A DNA stretch of 64,000 nucleotides. It comes from an uncultured Verrucomicrobiales bacterium (GTDB lineage: Bacteria > Verrucomicrobiota > Verrucomicrobiia > Verrucomicrobiales > Akkermansiaceae). The translations under genes were made by a program, and so were the position numbers. Below the pieces are notes generated by a model. It was not told the origin of the DNA. It worked only from the letters and a program-made list of their open reading frames with translations, and searched no databases. Below are positions 8,713-17,474 of the stretch, one piece after another (positions within the stretch are counted from its first letter, which is position 1; each line of letters opens with the position of its first letter). The stretch is taken from positions 1 through 64,000 of the forward strand of contig CALGJQ010000003.1 of the NCBI GenBank assembly GCA_937928545.1, read 5' to 3'.

Positions 8713-9486
8713 ATGAAAACACACACTCACTCCAAAAAACGCCGAGGCTTCACCCTCGTCGAACTCCTCGTCGTCATCGCCATCATTGCCGCCTTGGCCG
8801 GTCTTGCGATTGTTGGCGTTCGCGCCGGACTCCGCGCTGCTGACTCAGCCTCCACATCCGCGAACATGAAAGACATTTACAGCTCCCTCTCCGCCATCTC
8901 ATCAGAAGGAGTGAACACTGGACTTCACGCCCCCGGCACTCTTCCTCCCTACAAAGGAAACCTCCAAGACGGGCAAGAAGCCTCCTTCGTCTGGTGGGAC
9001 CTCGTCGCCGAAAAGATGGACCTCGCAGACCGCGATAGTGGTGGCTACCGCTGGGTCTCTGCCTACTCCGATACCAAACTCCAAAACCCACTTTCTAAGA
9101 AAGTCCTCGGAGAAGGTAAAACCACCTACGACTCACTCTACAATGACCCAGATCTCAGCCATGGCGGCTTCGCCTACAATGCCGAACTCGGCGGCGATGT
9201 CAGCTCAGACGCCCAAGACGAAAACGTCTTCAAAGTCCGCTCCGGCGCCGTTGAAGACTCGAACGACACCATCTACTTCGGAGAGGCTGACGACAATCAA
9301 GACACCGCCGGCTGGGTCTTCAAAAACATGGCAAATGCCCCTCAAGGAAACTACAAAGACAGCGTTCATTGCTGCATGGTAGGCGGAAACATCAAGCTCA
9401 TCCAAAACATCCACCTCAAGGAAAAACCCTCCTACGACTACTACACTCAGCATCAGGACAAAAACCACTCCAACAAACCTGACTAA
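8713..9486 (+). CDS. Type II secretion / type IV pilus-like pseudopilin
   Basis: It begins with a basic leader ending in RRG followed by the prepilin motif FTLVELLVVIAIIAALAG, so cleavage by prepilin peptidase is expected between G and F at about residue 13. The remaining 240 residues are soluble and contain WWDLVAEKM and a DxDxD-like acidic stretch; they resemble the many solitary pseudopilins of Verrucomicrobia. No secretion ATPase or prepilin peptidase is nearby, so it is an orphan in this window. It is followed by a strong terminator at 9514. Confidence 0.88.
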   Translation: MKTHTHSKKRRGFTLVELLVVIAIIAALAGLAIVGVRAGLRAADSASTSANMKDIYSSLSAISSEGVNTGLHAPGTLPPYKGNLQDGQEASFVWWDLVAEKMDLADRDSGGYRWVSAYSDTKLQNPLSKKVLGEGKTTYDSLYNDPDLSHGGFAYNAELGGDVSSDAQDENVFKVRSGAVEDSNDTIYFGEADDNQDTAGWVFKNMANAPQGNYKDSVHCCMVGGNIKLIQNIHLKEKPSYDYYTQHQDKNHSNKPD

Positions 9487-9513
9487 AACGCTCCCCCATC
9501 TCACAACCTTCTC

Positions 9514-9545
9514 AGAGGCGACCTTGAAAAGGTCGCCTCTCTTAT
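9514..9545 (+). terminator. Rho-independent terminator after the pseudopilin gene
   Basis: A 12-bp perfect stem, AGAGGCGACCTT with AAGGTCGCCTCT, encloses a 3-nt loop and is followed by CTTATT. It is long and GC-rich, with a weak T tract. Confidence 0.75.
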
Positions 9546-9850
9546 TACTGAATGACACCCGCTGCCCTCCCTAGGTGGGCCTGAATCATCATCACCATCT
9601 TCTCCATTATCATACTCAGCACCCCAAACCCCGAAGCGAAGCTTCGCAAGAAAAAGCGAATCGCCAACCGCTAAAAGCCCATCGCTAGGTCTCCCTCAAG
9701 CCACCCTACCCTCTCCACTACCCACGCCTCCCCAAAAATCCCTCCGCTGCTCCGCTGCTCTGCGTGAGACCCACCCCTCAACCACGCCCCCTCCAAAAAA
9801 AAACAAAATACTTTGTCACGATTTCCCCCTCCTTGTTAAGTAAGGGATAG
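9546..9850. repeat. Repeat-rich intergenic region upstream of the sigma factor
   Basis: This gene-free stretch holds a copy (about 9634-9692) of the right half of a dispersed element also seen at 11942-12082 and 17324-17460: a tip palindrome GCGAAGCTTCGC, then AAAAAGCG, TCGCCAACCGCTAAAAGCCC and ATCGCTAGGTCT. After it come low-complexity C-rich sequence and a CTCCGCTGCTCCGCTGCTCTG tandem-like run (about 9742-9762). A purine-rich AAGGGATAG lies just before the ATG at 9851. No open frame of note. Confidence 0.5.
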
Positions 9851-10366
9851 ATGGACTCCTCCACCGCCGAATTTACCCGCCAATGGACCGCCGCCCTGCC
9901 CAAGGTCGCCGCCTTCATCGGCTCCATGGTATTCGACATCACCGACCGCGACGACGTCCTCCAAGACTGCGCCGTCGCCGCCATGACCTCCTACGATCGC
10001 TACGATCCCGCCCGCCCCTTCCCCGCCTGGGTCATCGGCGTCGCCCGCAACCAAGTCCGCCTCTACCTCCGTCGTAAATCAAACGACCCACACACCTTCG
10101 ACGAAGACGCCCTCGACTCCCTCGTCGCAGCCTTCTCCCGCATCCGCCCTGAGCAGGAACAAAAACTCGCCCACCTCGAGCACTGTATCAACAAACTCGA
10201 CGACAAAGCCCGCCACCTCTGCGAGCTGCGCTACACCCACGACCTAAAACCAGCAGCCATCGCCAAACAACTCAACATCACCCCCAACACGACCGCCAAA
10301 TCCCTTCAACGCATTCGCGAACAACTCCGCGCCTGCCTCGACAAAACCTCCCTCTCCCCCTCATGA
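9851..10366 (+). CDS. ECF-type RNA polymerase sigma factor
   Basis: Region 2 is at about residues 20-80 (VFDITDRDDVLQDCAVAAM, then FPAWVIGVARNQVRLYLRR) and region 4 at about 115-165 (LDDKARHLCELRYTHDL, AIAKQLNITPNTTAKSLQR), the normal sigma-70 ECF layout. Length is 171 residues. The following FecR gene overlaps by 4 bp (ATGA), indicating translational coupling, so that protein is probably its membrane regulator. This is the sigma/FecR pair type repeatedly found next to DUF1549/DUF1553/DUF1501 genes in Planctomycetes and Verrucomicrobia. Confidence 0.93.
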   Translation: MDSSTAEFTRQWTAALPKVAAFIGSMVFDITDRDDVLQDCAVAAMTSYDRYDPARPFPAWVIGVARNQVRLYLRRKSNDPHTFDEDALDSLVAAFSRIRPEQEQKLAHLEHCINKLDDKARHLCELRYTHDLKPAAIAKQLNITPNTTAKSLQRIREQLRACLDKTSLSPS

Positions 10367-11925
10367 ACACCCGCCTCGACCAACTCATTCAAGGCCAACT
10401 TGACGGCACCCTCAACCGAGGCGAGATTGCAGAGTTAAACCAATTTCTCAAAAACGACCCTGCTCACGCTGATCGCTTTGCCGAAGCTGCCCTTCTACAC
10501 CACTCTCTCCAATCTGGCTTCCGGTCCGGAACCTTGATCACCCGCAACACACACGCAATTGCAAACGGCTCCGGCCGGAAGCCTCTTCTCTCGATCATAA
10601 AACCAGCCCTCCCTTGGGCCCTCGCCGCCGCGGCTGCCCTCGCCGCCATCATCACCCTCCGTCCCTCACCCACCCCAGAAGGCACTCCACTCGCCGCCGT
10701 CGAAAAACAAAACACCGGCTTTGCCATTCTCACCCATACCGTAAATCCATCTTGGACCGGCAACTCCCCCCTCCAAGGCGATCTCCTCCCCTCAGGCCCT
10801 CTCGAACTCAAGTCCGGCCTCGCTCAAATCGAATTCTTCTCCGGTGTCTCCCTCGTCGTCGAAGGTGATGCCGCCCTCGAAATCATCTCGCCCGACGAAA
10901 TGCGCCTCCTTCGGGGCAAGCTCCGCGCTCACGTCCCCCCTCCCGCCGTCGGATTCCAAATCCACACTCCACAAGGCACCGTCCTCGACCTCGGCACCGA
11001 GTTCGCCCTCGACGTCTCCTCTCAAAATTCCCAGCTCCACGTCATCGATGGAGAAGTCGAATGGCACGAGCAAAACTCCCCCAGCCAACTCCTCACCCAA
11101 GGCCAAGCCCTCCAACTCGGAAAGAACAAAACCTCCCCCATCCCCCTCAATACAACCCACTTCACCAGCTCCTCCCAGCTCGCCAAAAAAATCACCACTC
11201 AACAAAGCACCCGCTTCACCGCTTGGAAAAACCACAGCACCAAGCTCTCCTCCCAAGCCAACATCCTCGCCCACTTCTCCATGGCTCAGCTCGATCCATG
11301 GAAGCGAGAACTCCCCTCCACTAAATCCCCCGGCACCATCATCGGAGCGAAAGTCGTCCCCGGCCGCTGGCCTCAAAAACAAGCCCTCGACTTCTCCCCA
11401 AATGGCTCCCGTGTCCGCCTCAACATCCCCGGACAACACCAAGCACTCACCTACTCCACCTGGGCAAAAATCGATAGCCTCGACCGCCAATTCAACGCCC
11501 TCTTCCTCACCGATAACTACGGCCTCGGCGAACCCCACTGGCAGCTTCTCGCCGATGGCCGCCTCTTTTTCTCCGTTGGCCTCGGCAAAGGAAAACTCCA
11601 TCACATCTTCCACTCCCCACCCGTTTGGAATCACACCAAAACTGAGCAATGGCTCCACCTCGTCACCACCTACGATGTTGAGTCCCGCACCTGCACTCAC
11701 TATCTCAACGGAGAACAAATTAGCCAAGAAAGCGCCCCCTCAGAAAAAGGCGTTTCATCCCTCGTTATCAACAGCGCCCAAATCGGAAACTGGGGCCTCC
11801 CCACCCGCGAAGAACCCGACTTCGCCGTCCGAAACCTCAACGGCAGATTAGACGAATTCACCATCTTCAACTCCGCTCTCAGCTCACAAGAAGTCCAGTC
11901 CCTCTACCTCAGCGGAAAGCCATAG
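10363..11925 (+). CDS. FecR-type anti-sigma-like membrane protein with C-terminal LamG domain
   Basis: Residues 1-50 form a small soluble domain of the anti-sigma type (LDQLIQGQLDGTLNRGEIAEL). A single transmembrane helix at about 83-103 (LPWALAAAAALAAIITL) is followed by a periplasmic FecR domain (about 130-250; GPLELKSGLAQIEFFSGVS, TPQGTVLDLGTEFAL). A concanavalin-like LamG domain occupies about 345-515 (WAKIDSLDRQFNALFLTD, TYDVESRTCTHYLNG). The start overlaps the sigma gene. Expected role: hold the sigma factor at the membrane and release it when the periplasmic lectin-like part senses a ligand, probably a glycan; the ligand is inference. Confidence 0.9.
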   Translation: MNTRLDQLIQGQLDGTLNRGEIAELNQFLKNDPAHADRFAEAALLHHSLQSGFRSGTLITRNTHAIANGSGRKPLLSIIKPALPWALAAAAALAAIITLRPSPTPEGTPLAAVEKQNTGFAILTHTVNPSWTGNSPLQGDLLPSGPLELKSGLAQIEFFSGVSLVVEGDAALEIISPDEMRLLRGKLRAHVPPPAVGFQIHTPQGTVLDLGTEFALDVSSQNSQLHVIDGEVEWHEQNSPSQLLTQGQALQLGKNKTSPIPLNTTHFTSSSQLAKKITTQQSTRFTAWKNHSTKLSSQANILAHFSMAQLDPWKRELPSTKSPGTIIGAKVVPGRWPQKQALDFSPNGSRVRLNIPGQHQALTYSTWAKIDSLDRQFNALFLTDNYGLGEPHWQLLADGRLFFSVGLGKGKLHHIFHSPPVWNHTKTEQWLHLVTTYDVESRTCTHYLNGEQISQESAPSEKGVSSLVINSAQIGNWGLPTREEPDFAVRNLNGRLDEFTIFNSALSSQEVQSLYLSGKP

Positions 11926-11941
11926 AACTCTCTCTCATCAC

Positions 11942-12082
11942 AAGCCTTTCGAACCACTTAGCAATTAGCGTTTAGCCATTAGCTCTTAGCCCCCAACCCA
12001 AGCCGAAGGCTCGCAAAAAAAGCTAACCGCCAACCGCTAAAAACCAATCGCTAGGTCTCACAACCACCTTTCAACTTTCCTA
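11942..12082. repeat. Large imperfect palindromic element (copy B)
   Basis: The left arm 11957-11990 and right arm 12022-12055 pair over about 34 positions, many as G-T pairs, around a 31-nt loop that carries its own hairpin AGCCGAAGGCT. Flanks AAGCCTTTCGAACCAC and GGTCTCACAACCACCTT are shared with the copy at 17324-17460. It ends just before the ATG at 12088. Confidence 0.65.
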
Positions 12083-12087
12083 GCCAC

Positions 12088-14907
12088 ATGAAATCCCTCC
12101 TTCCACTCCTCCTCATCACTGTAGCTCACGCCTACACCCCCGACCAACAAGCCACCCTCAAAGCCCTCCCCATCATCTCCTCAAAATGCGCCGCCTGTCA
12201 CGGCGATGACCCAAAGGATATCGACGGCGAACTCAACCTCCTCTCTCGCCAAGGCTTCCTCGCCGGAGGCGAAACCATCAAAGACCTCCTCGTTCCCGGA
12301 TCACCCGAAAAGTCCTTCCTCATGACCGTCATCAAATGGGAGGACTCCGACTACGAAATGCCCCCCAAGGAAAACGACCGACTCACTCCGGAACAAATCA
12401 CCCACATCGAAACTTGGATCAAAAACGGAGCCCCGTGGCCCAGCGAAGAAACCCAAAAACAAATCCGCCTCGCCGAACGAGACAAAAAAGTCACCGAAGA
12501 CGGCATCATCGTCACCACCTCCGGCGGCCTCGGCGACGACTGGACCTACCGCCGCTACCAACCCGAAACCATCTGGGCCTTCCAACCCCTCACCAAACCA
12601 ACTCCCCCCTCAGCCGAAGGCAACCCCATCGACTCCTTCATCCACGCCAAGTTGGCCTCGAAAAAACACCAAGCCGCTCCCCGCGCTGAGCTTCGCACCC
12701 TCGTCCGCCGCGTCTCCTATGACATAATCGGCCTCCCTCCCACCCCCGAAGAATCACAACAATTCATCACCGCCGCCGAGCAAGACTTCGACACCGCTTA
12801 CGACCAACTCATCACCCGCCTCCTCGACTCCCCACACTACGGCGAACGCTGGGCCCAACACTGGCTCGATGTCGCCCGCTACGCCGACACCGGAGGCCTC
12901 TCTAACGACTACGAGCGCTCCAACGCCTGGCGCTACCGCGACTATGTCATTCGCGCCTTCAACCAAGACAAACCCTACAACCAATTCATCATGGAACAGG
13001 TCGCCGGAGACGAACTCGCCGACCAATCCCTCCGCGAACGTGTCAACGACGATGCCAAGTACGAAGAACTCCGTAGAAAAGGCCACTACTCCAAAACCGA
13101 GGCCGAACAACTCATCGCCTCCTCCTTCCTCCGCATGGGCCCTTGGGACCCCGCCATGGTAAAAGCCCCCGAAGCCCGCCAACAATACGTCGATGATGTC
13201 GTCAACGCCGTCGGCCAAACCTTCCTCTCCACCACCATGCGCTGCTTCAAGTGCCATGACCACAAATTCGATCCCCTTCCCACCAAAGACTACTACCGCA
13301 TGTATTCCGTCTTCGCCGGCACTCAACTCGCCGAGCGCCACGTCTCATGGCAAGACCACGACAACAAAATCAACTTCGAAGAAGAAAAAGCCCAAGTCGA
13401 AAAGCTCCATAAATTCGCCGACGTCGAGGCCAAACGCCTCCAGCAAAAAGTCGAAGAACACGCCCGCGCTTGGTATGAGAAAAACAAGCTTCCCTACAAA
13501 AATCTCAACGCCCGTAAAGACGACCCCGTTGACGAAAAACCACCTCGCCACGTCGGCCTCAACGAAACCGAAAAAGGCCAACTCAAAGTCCGCGAACAAG
13601 ACGAATGGATTTGGAAACGCCGCCGCGAACGCTTCCTCCCCATGGTCCAATCTGTCTACAACGGGCCCGATCCCAAATTTCTAAACGCCCGCAAACTCCG
13701 CGAACCCGAGAAAGTTAACAAAGACTGGAAACCCGACTCCCACATCCTCACCGGCGGCGCTCTCGAAGCCAAAGGAGACAAAGTCACCCCCGGCGTTCTC
13801 TCCGCCCTCGGCATCCCTGTCGAAGGAGCCTCAGAAGATGACCCCTACGCCACCCCACAAGACCTCAACGGCCGACGCCTCGCCCTCGCCAAGTGGATCG
13901 CCCATCCCGAAAACCCCCTCACGGCCCGCTCTCTCGTCAACCGCATCTGGCAATACCATTTCGGAAAAGCCCTCGCTGGAAACCCCAACAACTTCGGCGT
14001 CAAAGGTGCCCAACCGACCCACCCCAAACTCCTCGACTTCCTCGCCGCCGACTTCATCGAAAACGGCTGGAGCATCAAGCGCCTCCACCGCCAAATCCTC
14101 AGCTCAAAAACCTACCAGCAATCCGGCCAACACCCAGACCAATACAAACTGGCCCAAGAAGATCCCAATAACGACCTCTTCGCATACTTCCCAAACCGAC
14201 GCCTCACCGCCGAGGAACTCCGTGACTCCATGCTCCACATCACGGGCGAGCTCAACCCCGAAGCCGGAGGCCTCCCCGTCCGCCCTGAAATGAACATGGA
14301 AGTCGCCCTTCAACCGCGCATGATCCAATTCTCCATCGCCCCCACCTACCTCCCCAACAAAACCCCCGAGCAACGCAACCGCCGCTCCATCTACGCCTAT
14401 CGAGTTCGAGGCCTCGCTGATCCATTCCTTGAGACCTTTAACCAACCCAACCCCAATGACTCCTGCGAAGACCGCGACGCCGCCTCCGTCTCCCCGCAGG
14501 CCTTCACCTTGATGAATAGCGACCTCGTCACCGACCGCTCCATCGCCCTCGCCCTCCGTCTCGAAAAAGAATCCTCCGACCTCCCCTCCCAAATCAAACG
14601 AGCCTTTCTCCTCGTCTTTAACCGTGACCCCTCCGACCAAGAGACCCAAAAGCTCCAAACCTACGTCGAAGAAATGCGAAGCTACCATGCCGACAAGTCT
14701 CCCAAACCTCGTACTTATCCTACCGAGATCACCCGATCCTTAGTCGAGGAATTCTCCGGCCAACCCTTCGAATACCAAGAGATCCTCCCCGTCTTCAACA
14801 CCTACCAACCCGACCCCAACGCCGCCACCGTAGAACCCAAAACCAGAGCCCTAGGCGACCTAGCCCTCATCCTCTTCAACTCCCACGAATTCGTTTACTC
14901 ATACTAA
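12088..14907 (+). CDS. Secreted PSCyt1-DUF1549-DUF1553 protein
   Basis: Large exported cytochrome-like protein typical of Planctomycetes and Verrucomicrobia. The signal peptide is at residues 1-15. The PSCyt1 haem motif CAACH is at 34-38 with its distal region near EMPPKENDRL. DUF1549 spans about 190-400 (RRVSYDIIGLPPTPEE, HYGERWAQHWLDVARYADT), with a second CxxCH (CFKCHDHKFDP) near 386-390. A charged linker follows, then DUF1553 at about 590-900 (LVNRIWQYHFGKAL, NRRLTAEELRDSML). It is paired with the DUF1501 gene downstream. These pairs are linked by context with degradation of complex, often sulfated polysaccharides; biochemical function is unproven. Confidence 0.93.
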   Translation: MKSLLPLLLITVAHAYTPDQQATLKALPIISSKCAACHGDDPKDIDGELNLLSRQGFLAGGETIKDLLVPGSPEKSFLMTVIKWEDSDYEMPPKENDRLTPEQITHIETWIKNGAPWPSEETQKQIRLAERDKKVTEDGIIVTTSGGLGDDWTYRRYQPETIWAFQPLTKPTPPSAEGNPIDSFIHAKLASKKHQAAPRAELRTLVRRVSYDIIGLPPTPEESQQFITAAEQDFDTAYDQLITRLLDSPHYGERWAQHWLDVARYADTGGLSNDYERSNAWRYRDYVIRAFNQDKPYNQFIMEQVAGDELADQSLRERVNDDAKYEELRRKGHYSKTEAEQLIASSFLRMGPWDPAMVKAPEARQQYVDDVVNAVGQTFLSTTMRCFKCHDHKFDPLPTKDYYRMYSVFAGTQLAERHVSWQDHDNKINFEEEKAQVEKLHKFADVEAKRLQQKVEEHARAWYEKNKLPYKNLNARKDDPVDEKPPRHVGLNETEKGQLKVREQDEWIWKRRRERFLPMVQSVYNGPDPKFLNARKLREPEKVNKDWKPDSHILTGGALEAKGDKVTPGVLSALGIPVEGASEDDPYATPQDLNGRRLALAKWIAHPENPLTARSLVNRIWQYHFGKALAGNPNNFGVKGAQPTHPKLLDFLAADFIENGWSIKRLHRQILSSKTYQQSGQHPDQYKLAQEDPNNDLFAYFPNRRLTAEELRDSMLHITGELNPEAGGLPVRPEMNMEVALQPRMIQFSIAPTYLPNKTPEQRNRRSIYAYRVRGLADPFLETFNQPNPNDSCEDRDAASVSPQAFTLMNSDLVTDRSIALALRLEKESSDLPSQIKRAFLLVFNRDPSDQETQKLQTYVEEMRSYHADKSPKPRTYPTEITRSLVEEFSGQPFEYQEILPVFNTYQPDPNAATVEPKTRALGDLALILFNSHEFVYSY

Positions 14908-14927
14908 TCCCTCAACCAAGCTCTTCC

Positions 14928-15009
14928 GCCCCAAAGGGGCAAACCAACGTAGCCCAGGGCAACGCCCTGGGTCCCACCGGCCAAGAATCCAAAGCCCTGT
15001 AAGGGCGCT
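14928..15009. repeat. Triple-hairpin intergenic element
   Basis: Three palindromes lie in a row: GCCCCAAAGGGGC, GCCCAGGGCAACGCCCTGGG and GCCCTGTAAGGGC, joined by CAAACCAACGTA and CCACCGGCCAAGAATCCAAA. It starts after CCTCAACCAAGC, the motif shared with other repeats here, and ends 25 bp before the DUF1501 start. No T run, so it is more REP-like than a terminator. Confidence 0.6.
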
Positions 15010-15034
15010 CTAATCTCACTCCCTCCAAAACGCT

Positions 15035-16447
15035 ATGAAAAGCCCCATCTGCTCCCGCCCGCTCTCAAACGCTCACTCACGCCGCGAATTCCTCTACGGT
15101 CTCGGTGCTTCCATGGGCTCAGTCGCCTTCTCCAATCTCCTCGCCAACGAGACTTCCCCCCTCGCGCCCAAAAACCCTCTCAAACCACCCCGCGCGAAGA
15201 ACGTCATCATGCTCTTCATGGAAGGCGGCCCCGGCCACATGGATACCTTCGACCCCAAACCAAAGCTCACCGAGCTCCACAAAACAGAGTCCAAAAACGA
15301 CCGCGGCCTCGCCGCCGGCTCTTATCAATTCTACGTCGGCTCACCCTTCAAATTCAACAAAGTCGGCCATTCAGGAATGGAAATGTCCGACCAGTGGAAA
15401 TACATGGCTGATCCCGAAATCGCCGACGAACTTTGTAACTACCGCGGATGCCAAGCCGAGTCTCTCAACCACCCCGAGGCCCTCTTCCACATGAACACCG
15501 GTTCCCGTCTCGGCGCTGATCCCGCTCTCGGAGCTTGGGCCACCTACGGACTTGGATCCGAAAACCAAAACCTTCCCGGCTACGTCGTCATGACCGAAAT
15601 GGCCCTCCCTCAAGGTGGCTCCAAAAACTGGTCAAACGGCTTCCTCCCCGCCCACTACCAAGGCACCGCTCTCCGGCCCAAAGGCTCCCCCCTCCTCGAC
15701 CTCGAATCCCAACCTTACAAAAACCGCGCTCACCAACGCGCCGCTCTCGATCAACTCGCCTTCCTCAACGACCAACACGCCAAGCGCAATCCCCAACACG
15801 CTGACCTCGCCGCTCGCATGGAATCCTACGAACTCGCTTACCGCATGCAGATGGAAGTCCCCGACGTCATCGACCTTGAAGGCGAATCCGAAAAGACCCG
15901 CGAAATGTATGGCATGGACGAAAAGCACACCCACGACTTCGGCCGCCAATGCCTCATGGCCCGCCGCCTCGTCGAAAAAGGAGTCCGCTTCGTCCAAATC
16001 TTTGCCGGTGGTTGGGACAGCCACGACTACCTCGAACGCGGACATTCCTCCCGCATCGCCGCCGTCGACAAACCATGGGCCGCCCTCATCAAAGACCTCA
16101 AACAACGCGGCATGCTCGATGACACACTCGTCATCTGGAACGGCGAATTCGGCCGCACTCCCGACAACAACATGCGCGGTGGCGTTTACTCCATCGGTCG
16201 CGGCCACAACGCCGACGCCATGACCATCATGATGGCTGGAGGCGGCGTCAAAAAAGGAGCGATTGTCGGCGCAACCGATGACATCGGAGCCCAAGCCGTC
16301 GACTGCGTCCACCCCATCCGCGACTTCCACTGCACTCTCCTCCACCTCCTCGGCCTCGACGACAACAAGCTCACCTACTTCCACGCCGGCCGCTACAAAC
16401 AACTCTCCCAATTCGGCGGCGCAGTCATCCCCGAACTCCTAGCCTAA
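15035..16447 (+). CDS. DUF1501 protein with Tat signal
   Basis: The N-terminus carries a twin-arginine motif SRREFLYGLGASMG followed by a hydrophobic stretch, so folded export is expected. The rest is a DUF1501 (sulfatase/alkaline-phosphatase-like fold) domain: NVIMLFMEGGPGHMDTFDPK near residue 55, GWDSHDYLERGH near 327 and LVIWNGEFGRTPDNN near 368 carry the conserved Asp/His/Glu residues of the fold. It is 470 residues long and lies 127 bp after the DUF1549/DUF1553 gene, its usual partner. Probable co-exported partner in a periplasmic polysaccharide system; catalytic activity not demonstrated for the family. Confidence 0.92.
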   Translation: MKSPICSRPLSNAHSRREFLYGLGASMGSVAFSNLLANETSPLAPKNPLKPPRAKNVIMLFMEGGPGHMDTFDPKPKLTELHKTESKNDRGLAAGSYQFYVGSPFKFNKVGHSGMEMSDQWKYMADPEIADELCNYRGCQAESLNHPEALFHMNTGSRLGADPALGAWATYGLGSENQNLPGYVVMTEMALPQGGSKNWSNGFLPAHYQGTALRPKGSPLLDLESQPYKNRAHQRAALDQLAFLNDQHAKRNPQHADLAARMESYELAYRMQMEVPDVIDLEGESEKTREMYGMDEKHTHDFGRQCLMARRLVEKGVRFVQIFAGGWDSHDYLERGHSSRIAAVDKPWAALIKDLKQRGMLDDTLVIWNGEFGRTPDNNMRGGVYSIGRGHNADAMTIMMAGGGVKKGAIVGATDDIGAQAVDCVHPIRDFHCTLLHLLGLDDNKLTYFHAGRYKQLSQFGGAVIPELLA

Positions 16448-16620
16448 CAAGGCCCTCAACCGCGCTACGAAGCTTAGATCGCATGCCCCTTGGGTCATTT
16501 ATTAGTCTGAGTCAATCATTGCCCACGTTTCAGCTCTCAAATCCCCCTTTCTCCACTTGTAAATTTCAAACCCCAGTCCTAACGTCGCCTCATCACCGCC
16601 CAGCGGTGTCCACGTGAACC

Positions 16621-17307
16621 ATGAGTGCCTCTTCCTGCTCCCTGTGCGCCTTTGTCAAATCTTCGATTGGCCGTAAAATCATCGTCGCCCTCACCGGCTT
16701 GGCCTTGGTCCTTTTTCTTGCCGGTCACCTCTCCGGTAACCTCCTCATCTTCGCAGGTCAGGAAGCCTTCGACGAATACGCCGAATTCCTCCACACCTTC
16801 CTCCACGGCATGGGTGTCTGGATCGCTCGCATCGGCCTCCTCGTCTGCTTCGTCGTTCACATCTGGTTCACCATCCTCCTCACCAAGGCCAACAAAGCCG
16901 CCCGCCCCAAATACGCTCACGAAGCCACCGTGCAAGCCCCCAAATCATCACGCATCATGATCTGGAGCGGCCTCACCATCCTCGCCTTCGTCATCTTCCA
17001 CATCCTTCACTTCACCGTCCGCACCGATAGCGAACTCGCCACCCTCGGCGAAGAAAGCCCATGGAAAATGGTTATCCTTGGCTTTCAAAACCCTCTCGTC
17101 GTCCTCTTCTACCTCATCGCCATCACCCTCCTCTGCTCACACCTGAGCCACGGCGTCGCCTCCATTTTCCAAACCCTCGGCCTCCGCTCCAAAAAGACCG
17201 CCGGCCCCATCAAATTCATCTCAAAGGCCTACGCCCTCGTCATCTACCTCGGCTTCATCTCCATCCCTCTCGCCATCCTCCTCTTCGGGTTCGGCTGCGA
17301 AAAATAA
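16621..17307 (+). CDS. sdhC: Succinate dehydrogenase cytochrome b558 subunit
   Basis: Membrane anchor of complex II/fumarate reductase. Five hydrophobic helices are visible, with histidines placed as haem ligands in LAGHLSGN, VVHIW, FHILHF and CSHLSHG, the type-B di-haem arrangement. The length of 228 residues fits this single-anchor class, which needs no SdhD. It is first in sdhC-sdhA-(lipoprotein)-sdhB. An A-rich 168-bp spacer containing a dispersed palindromic element separates it from sdhA. Confidence 0.93.
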   Translation: MSASSCSLCAFVKSSIGRKIIVALTGLALVLFLAGHLSGNLLIFAGQEAFDEYAEFLHTFLHGMGVWIARIGLLVCFVVHIWFTILLTKANKAARPKYAHEATVQAPKSSRIMIWSGLTILAFVIFHILHFTVRTDSELATLGEESPWKMVILGFQNPLVVLFYLIAITLLCSHLSHGVASIFQTLGLRSKKTAGPIKFISKAYALVIYLGFISIPLAILLFGFGCEK

Positions 17308-17323
17308 AAAAGAAGATCTCAAA

Positions 17324-17460
17324 AAGCCATTCGAACCACCCAGCCATCAGCCTTTAGCACTTAGCTTTTAGTAAAAACAACCAAGCTAAAGGCTTGCAAA
17401 ATAAAGCCAACCGCTAATCGCCAACAAGCCAATCGCCAGGTCTTACAACCACCTTCCAAT
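17324..17460. repeat. Large imperfect palindromic element (copy C) in the sdhC-sdhA spacer
   Basis: It shares flanks (AAGCCATTCGAACCAC and GGTCTTACAACCACCTT) and the right-arm pattern GCCAACCGCTAATCGCCAAC with the copy at 11942-12082. The loop hairpin AAGCTAAAGGCTT keeps pairing although its sequence differs. It ends 15 bp before the sdhA start. Confidence 0.6.
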
Positions 17461-17474
17461 TTTCACATCGCATC

